Assembly: GCA_029224185.1 (NCBI GenBank)
Contig: JANZKI010000027.1
Location: 434,001 to 498,000, forward strand
DNA length: 64,000 bases
From: Karalla daura
Taxonomy: Eukaryota > Chordata > Actinopteri > Chaetodontiformes > Leiognathidae
Reading direction: 5' to 3'
In this document: positions 60,840-64,000 of the stretch, in pieces
Position numbering within the stretch: position 1 is the first letter of the stretch
How the letters are laid out: every line of letters starts with the position of its first letter
Position numbers and translations under genes: made by a program
The notes under the pieces: generated by a model
Database searches by the model: none
What the model was told of the DNA's origin: nothing
The model's input: the letters and a program-made list of their open reading frames with translations, nothing else

Positions 60840-63800
60840 GTGGGGAAAAGCGCTTTGAAAAAGTGTGTTGACGCATTCACCGTTGGCCATTACGCAGTGC
60901 AGCAACAGGCCTAAACAGTGTTTAGAACGCCTAGTTGGGTTTGTCTACAGCCCCCTGCCTAGGAAACGGTGGGGAAAAGCGCTTTGAAAAAGTGTGTTGA
61001 CGCATTCACTGTTGGCCATTATGCAGTGCAGCAACAGGCCTAAACAGTGTTTAGAACGCCTAGTTGGGTTTGTCTACAGCCCCCTGTGTAGGAAACGGTG
61101 AGGAAAAGCGCTTTGAAAAAGTGTGTTTACGCATTCACCATGGGCCACTACGCAGTGGAGCAACAGGCCTAAACAGTGTTTAGAACGCCTAGTTGGGCCT
61201 TTTTACAGCCCCCTGCGTAGGAAACGGTGGGGAAAAGCGCTTTGAAAAAGTGTGTTGACGCATTCACTGTTGGCCATTATGCAGTGCAGCAACAGGCCTA
61301 AACAATGTTTAGAACGCCTAGTTGGGCTTGTCTACAGCCCCCTGTGTAGGAAACGGTGAGGAAAAGCGCTTTGAAAAAGTGTGTTTACGCATTCACCATG
61401 GGCCACTACGCAGTGGAGCAACAGGCCTAAACAGTGTTTAGAACGCCTAGTTGGGCCTTTTTACAGCCCCCTGCGTAGGAAACGGTGGGGAAAAGCGCTT
61501 TGAAAAAGTGTGTTGACGCATTCACTGTTGGCCATTATGCAGTGCAGCAACAGGCCTAAACAGTGTTTAGAACGCCTAGTTGGGCTTGTCTACAGCCCCC
61601 TGTGTAGGAAACGGTGAGGAAAAGCGCTTTGAAAAAGTGTGTTGACGCATTCACCGTTGGCCATTACGCAGTGCAGCAACAGGCCTAAACAGTGTTTAGA
61701 ACGCCTAGTTGGGTTTGTCTACAGCCCCCTGCCTAGGAAACGGTGGGGAAAAGCGCTTTGAAAAAGTGTGTTGACGCATTCACTGTTGGCCATTATGCAG
61801 TGCAGCAACAGGCCTAAACAGTGTTTAGAACGCCTAGTTGGGTTTGTCTACAGCCCCCTGTGTAGGAAACGGTGAGGAAAAGCGCTTTGAAAAAGTGTGT
61901 TTACGCATTCACCATGGGCCATTACGCAGTGCAGCAACAGGCCTAAACAGTGCTTAGAACGCCTAGTTGGGCCTTTTTACAGCCCCCTGCGTAGGAAACG
62001 GTGGGGAAAAGCGCTTTGAAAAAGTGTGTTGACGCATTCACTGTTGGCCATTATGCAGTGCAGCAACAGGCCTAAACAGTGTTTAGAACGCCTAGTTGGG
62101 CTTGTCTACAGCCCCCTGTGTAGGAAACGGTGAGGAAAAGCGCTTTGAAAAAGTGTGTTTACGCATTCACCATGGGCCATTACGCAGAGCAGCAACAGGC
62201 CTAAACAGTGTTTAGAACGCCTAGTTGGGCTTGTCTACAGCCCCCTGTGTAGGAAACGGTGAGGAAAAGCGCTTTGAAAAAGTGTGTTGACGCATTCACC
62301 GTTGGCCATTACGCAGTGCAGCAACAGGCCTAAACAGTGTTTAGAACGCCTAGTTGGGTTTGTCTACAGCCCCCTGCCTAGGAAACGGTGGGGAAAAGCG
62401 CTTTGAAAAAGTGTGTTGACGCATTCACTGTTGGCCATTATGCAGTGCAGCAACAGGCCTAAACAGTGTTTAGAACGCCTAGTTGGGTTTGTCTACAGCC
62501 CCCTGTGTAGGAAACGGTGAGGAAAAGCGCTTTGAAAAAGTGTGTTTACGCATTCACCATGGGCCATTACGCAGTGCAGCAACAGGCCTAAACAGTGTTT
62601 AGAACGCCTAGTTGGGCCTTTTTACAGCCCCCTGCGTAGGAAACGGTGGAGAAAAGCGCTTTGAAAAAGTGTGTTGACGCATTCACTGTTGGCCATTATG
62701 CAGTGCAGCAACAGGCCTAAACAGTGTTTAGAACGCCTAGTTGGGCTTGTCTACAGCCCCCTGTGTAGGAAACGGTGAGGAAAAGCGCTTTGAAAAAGTG
62801 TGTTTACGCATTCACCATGGGCCACTACGCAGTGGAGCAACAGGCCTAAACAGTGTTTAGAACGCCTAGTTGGGCCTTTTTACAGCCCCCTGCGTAGGAA
62901 ACGGTGGGGAAAAGCGCTTTGAAAAAGTGTGTTGACGCATTCACTGTTGGCCATTATGCAGTGCAGCAACAGGCCTAAACAGTGTTTAGAACGCCTAGTT
63001 GGGCTTGTCTACAGCCCCCTGTGTAGGAAACGGTGAGGAAAAGCGCTTTGAAAAAGTGTGTTGACGCATTCACCGTTGGCCATTACGCAGTGCAGCAACA
63101 GGCCTAAACAGTGTTTAGAACGCCTAGTTGGGTTTGTCTACAGCCCCCTGTGTAGGAAACGGTGAGGAAAAGCGCTTTGAAAAAGTGTGTTTACGCATTC
63201 ACCATGGGCCATTACGCAGTGCAGCAACAGGCCTAAACAGTGTTTAGAACGCCTAGTTAGGCCTTTTTACAGCCCCCTGCGTAGGAAACGGTGGGGAAAA
63301 GCGCTTTGAAAAAGTGTGTTGACGCATTCACTGTTGGCCATTATGCAGTGCAGCAACAGGCCTAAACAGTGTTTAGAACGCCTAGTTGGGCTTGTCTACA
63401 GCCCCCTGTGTAGGAAACGGTGAGGAAAAGCGCTTTGAAAAAGTGTGTTTACGCATTCACCATGGGCCATTACGCAGAGCAGCAACAGGCCTAAACAGTG
63501 TTTAGAACGCCTAGTTGGGCTTGTCTACAGCCCCCTGTGTAGGAAACGGTGAGGAAAAGCGCTTTGAAAAAGTGTGTTGACGCATTCACCGTTGGCCATT
63601 ATGCAGTGCAGCAACAGGCCTAAACAGTGTTTAGAACGCCTAGTTGGGCTTGTCTACAGCCCCCTGTGTAGGAAACGGTGAGGAAAAGCGCTTTGAAAAA
63701 GTGTGTTGACGCATTCACCGTTGGCCATTACGCAGTGCAGCAACAGGCCTAAACAGTGTTTAGAACGCCTAGTTGGGTTTGTCTACAGCCCCCTGCCTAG

Positions 63801-64000
63801 GAAACGGTGGGGAAAAGCGCTTTGAAAAAGTGTGTTGACGCATTCACTGTTGGCCATTATGCAGTGCAGCAACAGGCCTAAACAGTGTTTAGAACGCCTA
63901 GTTGGGTTTGTCTACAGCCCCCTGTGTAGGAAACGGTGAGGAAAAGCGCTTTGAAAAAGTGTGTTTACGCATTCACCATGGGCCATTACGCAGTGCAGCA
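60840..64000. repeat. Satellite segment S22: 24 intact monomers, cut by the window end
   Basis: Order: F G H1 A H1 A F G H3 A B F G H3 A H1 A F' H3 A B F/A F G, then 48 bp of a B or H monomer. There are three H1 copies instead of one. The cagagcagc B marker appears twice, tying the segment to S20 and S21. No C, D or E monomer and no element appear before the edge, so the unit is longer than what is seen. Confidence 0.92.

Larger units (their letters stand above)
1..64000. repeat. Satellite array of 129-bp monomers with embedded 1.1-kb foldback elements
   Basis: The window is one uninterrupted tandem array. The 129-bp period is read directly: the motif gaaaaagtg begins at 1, 130, 259, 388 and so on, and returns in phase after every element. 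Differences between element positions equal 1,113 + n x 129 throughout, apart from one 8-bp deficit. Monomers differ by a limited set of recurring substitutions, not by indels, which lets them be sorted into about eight types. Both ends are inside the array, so the array borders, the chromosome location and the true copy number are unknown. The array structure is certain; centromeric, pericentromeric or subtelomeric location cannot be told. Confidence 0.97.

Noticed and set aside
1..64000. CRISPR array
   Set aside because: The repeats are regular, but there are no unique spacers between short repeats; the full 129 bp is repeated. No cas-like genes are present and the content is eukaryotic satellite.
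1..64000. Array order as an assembly artefact
   Set aside because: Not adopted as the explanation, because private substitutions, chimeric monomers and linked markers give most units distinct identities. Local collapse or duplication of identical units (for example elements 20-21, or the D-D pair) cannot be excluded without reads.

Overview
The whole window is one block of eukaryotic satellite DNA. I see no protein-coding gene, rRNA, tRNA or other conventional gene. It has two building blocks. The first is a 129-bp tandem monomer. The second is a 1,108-bp element with 273-bp inverted terminal arms, present 22 times in the same orientation and at the same point of the monomer. Counting from the spacing, 284 intact monomers, 22 monomers split by an element, 22 elements and a 48-bp partial monomer account for exactly 64,000 bp. 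The only length change I found is an 8-bp deletion in element 19. Both window edges lie inside the array. A long satellite array with CpG-to-TpG style variants and a long-armed non-autonomous transposon fits an animal genome. A vertebrate such as a fish is a guess from general texture, not shown by the sequence.

Monomer positions are counted 1-129 from the first base of the window. Types used below: A = TGTT head (25-28), T37, tail cttgtct (84-90), t102, a116. B = t14, CATGGG head (25-30), A-type tail. B' = B with g14. C = A head with tail ccttttt, c102, g116. D = CATCAG head, t54, g61, a81, tail cctgttt. E = CATCGG head, a53, tail cctgttt, t106; it is the monomer that carries the element. 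F = CGTT head, tail tttgtct, c102 c103, g116. F' = F-like with one or two sites changed. G = A head, tail tttgtct, t102, a116. H = B head with tail ccttttt and c102. H1 has c34 and g44, H2 has c11, H3 has neither. A slash marks a chimera.

Layout: each element is followed by an arm that usually begins F-G-H-A and ends B-C-D-E just before the next element. Sub-blocks such as F-G-H-A-B are reiterated a variable number of times in between. Element-to-element periods run from 1,758 to 5,241 bp and are always 1,113 + n x 129 bp, except across the deleted element 19. This is a three-level higher-order repeat: monomer, 4-5-monomer block, and element-anchored unit. The element appears to have inserted once, into an E-type monomer, with a GTGGG target duplication, and then spread with its flanks by unequal exchange. 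Linked variants mark groups of related units: elements 4-6, 6-8, 12-15, 17-19 and 19-22. Chimeric monomers and four-gamete site pairs inside elements record the exchanges.

Nothing here works together as genes. The plausible biology is structural: a satellite domain, regularly spaced long foldback hairpins, and a record of concerted evolution.
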